This document shows positions 6,041 to 7,663 of a DNA stretch of 7,663 bases, in pieces. The stretch's first letter is position 1, and each line of letters begins with the position of its first letter. The stretch lies in assembly GCA_050633165.1 (NCBI GenBank), contig JBOEFZ010000099.1, forward strand, positions 1 through 7,663, given 5' to 3'. Source of the stretch: TMED27 sp050633165 (GTDB lineage: Bacteria; Pseudomonadota; Alphaproteobacteria; Micavibrionales; Micavibrionaceae). The translations under genes were made by a program, and so were the position numbers. The notes under the pieces are model-generated. The model was given only the letters and a program-made list of their open reading frames with translations. It made no database searches and was not told where the DNA came from.

Positions 6041-7663
6041 ATGCCTGTTTACACCCCGCCCGCTGAAAATATCAAATTCATTTTACATGATGTATTAAAG
6101 GCCGAAAGCCTTTCGGAATTATCGGGATATGAGGATTTTTCGAGCGATCTCATGGATCAGATTATCGAAGAAGGCGGAAAGATTTGCGAGCAGGTCTTAT
6201 TCCCCCTCAACCAATCGGGTGACCAAGAAGGGTGCACCTTCAACGATGGTGAGGTCACCACGCCGACAGGGTTTAAAGAGGCATACGACACCTTTGCGGA
6301 AGGTGGCTGGTGCGGATTATCCTCCGATCCCGAATATGGCGGGATGGGGATGCCGGTGCTGCTGAACACCGTGATGCAGGAAATGATTTGCTCGGCGAAT
6401 ATGAGCTTTGGCATGTATCCAGGGCTAAGCCAAGGCTGTTACGAGGCGCTGCATACTTTCGGGACGGAGGCGCAAAAGGCGCTCTATCTCCCCAAATTAA
6501 TCGAAGGGGTGTGGTCGGGGACGATGTGTTTGACCGAACCGCATTGCGGGACTGATCTCGGCCTTATCAAAACCAAGGCCGATCCGGTTGACGGCGAAGA
6601 GGGGGCATACTCCATCACTGGCACAAAGATATTCATCTCCGCCGGAGAGCATGATTTAACCGATAATATTATCCATCTGGTGCTGGCAAAATTGCCCGAT
6701 GCGCCGGAGGGGGCAAAGGGCATATCACTCTTTGTTGTACCCAAATTCCGCACGGATGAGGACGGTAATATTGGTGAACGGAACGGCGCGGCTTGTGGCT
6801 CGATCGAACATAAAATGGGCATTCACGGCAACTCTACCTGCGTCATGAATTTCGATGGCGCGTGGGGGCAGCTTGTGGGGGAGCCGCATAAAGGCCTAAA
6901 AGCCATGTTCATTATGATGAATGCCGCGCGCCTTGGCGTGGGGATGCAGGGCTTGGGAATTTGCGAGGTGGCGTATCAAAACGGCCTTGCTTATGCCAAG
7001 GATCGCTTGCAAATGCGTAGCCTGACGGGGACAAAAGCACCGGAAAAACCCGCTGACCCGATCATCGTCCACCCCGATATCCGCCGCATGTTATTAAAGG
7101 CAAAATCCATTACCGAAGGCGGGCGGGCGCTGGCTTACCTGCTTGGCATGAATCTCGATATCGCGAACAAACATGAGGATGAGGCAAAGGCGCAAGAGGC
7201 CGATGATCTCGTCGCGCTGCTCACGCCCATCGTGAAGGCCTATATGACCGATATGGGGTATGAGATTGCGACCGATATGCAGCAAGTCTATGGCGGGCAT
7301 GGCTATATCGCCGAATGGGGGATGGAGCAATATGTCCGCGACGCCCGTATCGCGCAGATTTACGAGGGCACAAACGGGATTCAGGCGCTCGATCTGGTTG
7401 GGCGGAAAATGGGCGAGGGCTTCGGGCGCTTGCTCCGCCGTTTCTTCCATCCGGTACAAAAATTTATTGAGGAAAACCAAGCGAATGAGCAGATGCAGGA
7501 GTTCGTCTTCCCCCTCGCAAAAGCCTTTGCCAAGCTGCAACAAGCCACCGCGATGACGGCGCAAAAGGGCCTCAAAAACCCCGATGAAGCCGGCGCAGCG
7601 AGTGTCGATTACCTACGCCAATTCGCACTGGTCGCACTGGCCTATATGTGGTGTCAAATGGTG
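6041..7663 (+). CDS. Acyl-CoA dehydrogenase, long DmdC-like type, 3'-partial
   Basis: This FAD-dependent enzyme would oxidise acyl-CoA to trans-2-enoyl-CoA, the first step of beta-oxidation, passing electrons to electron-transfer flavoprotein. The 541 visible residues have no stop, so the gene continues past the right edge. Relatives of about 590-600 residues suggest some 50-60 residues are missing. It opens with the short N-terminal extension typical of this subgroup (YTPPAENIKFILHDVL, 4-19). The FAD/substrate region CLTEPHCGTDLG is at 163-174, followed by TGTKIFISAGEHD (193-205), MGIHGNSTC (259-267) and RLGVGMQG (297-304). Toward the C-terminus come YGGHGYIAEWGMEQYVRDARI (starting at 417) and QIYEGTNGIQALDLVGRK (439-456). 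E442 stands at the catalytic-base position. Residues after about 460 start the C-terminal domain found in DmdC-like enzymes. DmdC itself acts on 3-methylmercaptopropionyl-CoA, but many relatives are general acyl-CoA dehydrogenases. The fadA/fadN neighbours favour fatty acids here. Confidence 0.92.
   Translation, partial: MPVYTPPAENIKFILHDVLKAESLSELSGYEDFSSDLMDQIIEEGGKICEQVLFPLNQSGDQEGCTFNDGEVTTPTGFKEAYDTFAEGGWCGLSSDPEYGGMGMPVLLNTVMQEMICSANMSFGMYPGLSQGCYEALHTFGTEAQKALYLPKLIEGVWSGTMCLTEPHCGTDLGLIKTKADPVDGEEGAYSITGTKIFISAGEHDLTDNIIHLVLAKLPDAPEGAKGISLFVVPKFRTDEDGNIGERNGAACGSIEHKMGIHGNSTCVMNFDGAWGQLVGEPHKGLKAMFIMMNAARLGVGMQGLGICEVAYQNGLAYAKDRLQMRSLTGTKAPEKPADPIIVHPDIRRMLLKAKSITEGGRALAYLLGMNLDIANKHEDEAKAQEADDLVALLTPIVKAYMTDMGYEIATDMQQVYGGHGYIAEWGMEQYVRDARIAQIYEGTNGIQALDLVGRKMGEGFGRLLRRFFHPVQKFIEENQANEQMQEFVFPLAKAFAKLQQATAMTAQKGLKNPDEAGAASVDYLRQFALVALAYMWCQMV

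Overview
This window looks like ordinary chromosomal DNA from an alphaproteobacterium. The best marker is a protein with the FYDLN zinc-ribbon/acidic-tail architecture (FYDLN_acid / TIGR02300 family), which is known mainly from Alphaproteobacteria. The mid-GC composition and mixed codon use would suit an uncultured or Micavibrio/Rhodospirillales-like lineage, but that finer placement is only a guess. I see no insertion sequence, phage gene, CRISPR array, tRNA or rRNA.

Left part (1-1814): the 3' end of a small membrane protein with an EEISWGQ motif runs rightward. It overlaps tail to tail with a leftward pair: the FYDLN-family protein followed 40 bp downstream by prmA, the ribosomal protein L11 methyltransferase. 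A 197-bp divergent intergenic region (1815-2011) then separates this housekeeping pair from the rest.

Right part (2012-7663): a rightward fatty-acid beta-oxidation cluster. It encodes a thiolase, a fused 3-hydroxyacyl-CoA dehydrogenase/enoyl-CoA hydratase of the FadN type (dehydrogenase first, hydratase last), a small uncharacterised 105-residue protein, and a long DmdC-like acyl-CoA dehydrogenase that runs off the right edge without a stop. Together the three enzymes supply every chemical step of one beta-oxidation turn. The acyl-CoA dehydrogenase makes the enoyl-CoA, the FadN-type protein hydrates it and oxidises the 3-hydroxyacyl-CoA, and the thiolase cleaves off acetyl-CoA. The thiolase and fadN genes are coupled by a 1-nt TAATG overlap. 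The small gene and the dehydrogenase follow after gaps of 104 and 74 bp and may have their own promoters.

I did not find a clearly new system. The items most worth a second look are the small unknown gene lodged inside the beta-oxidation cluster, with a compositionally odd internal segment, and a dyad-symmetric element just upstream of the acyl-CoA dehydrogenase. The uncertain substrate of that dehydrogenase is also worth checking.
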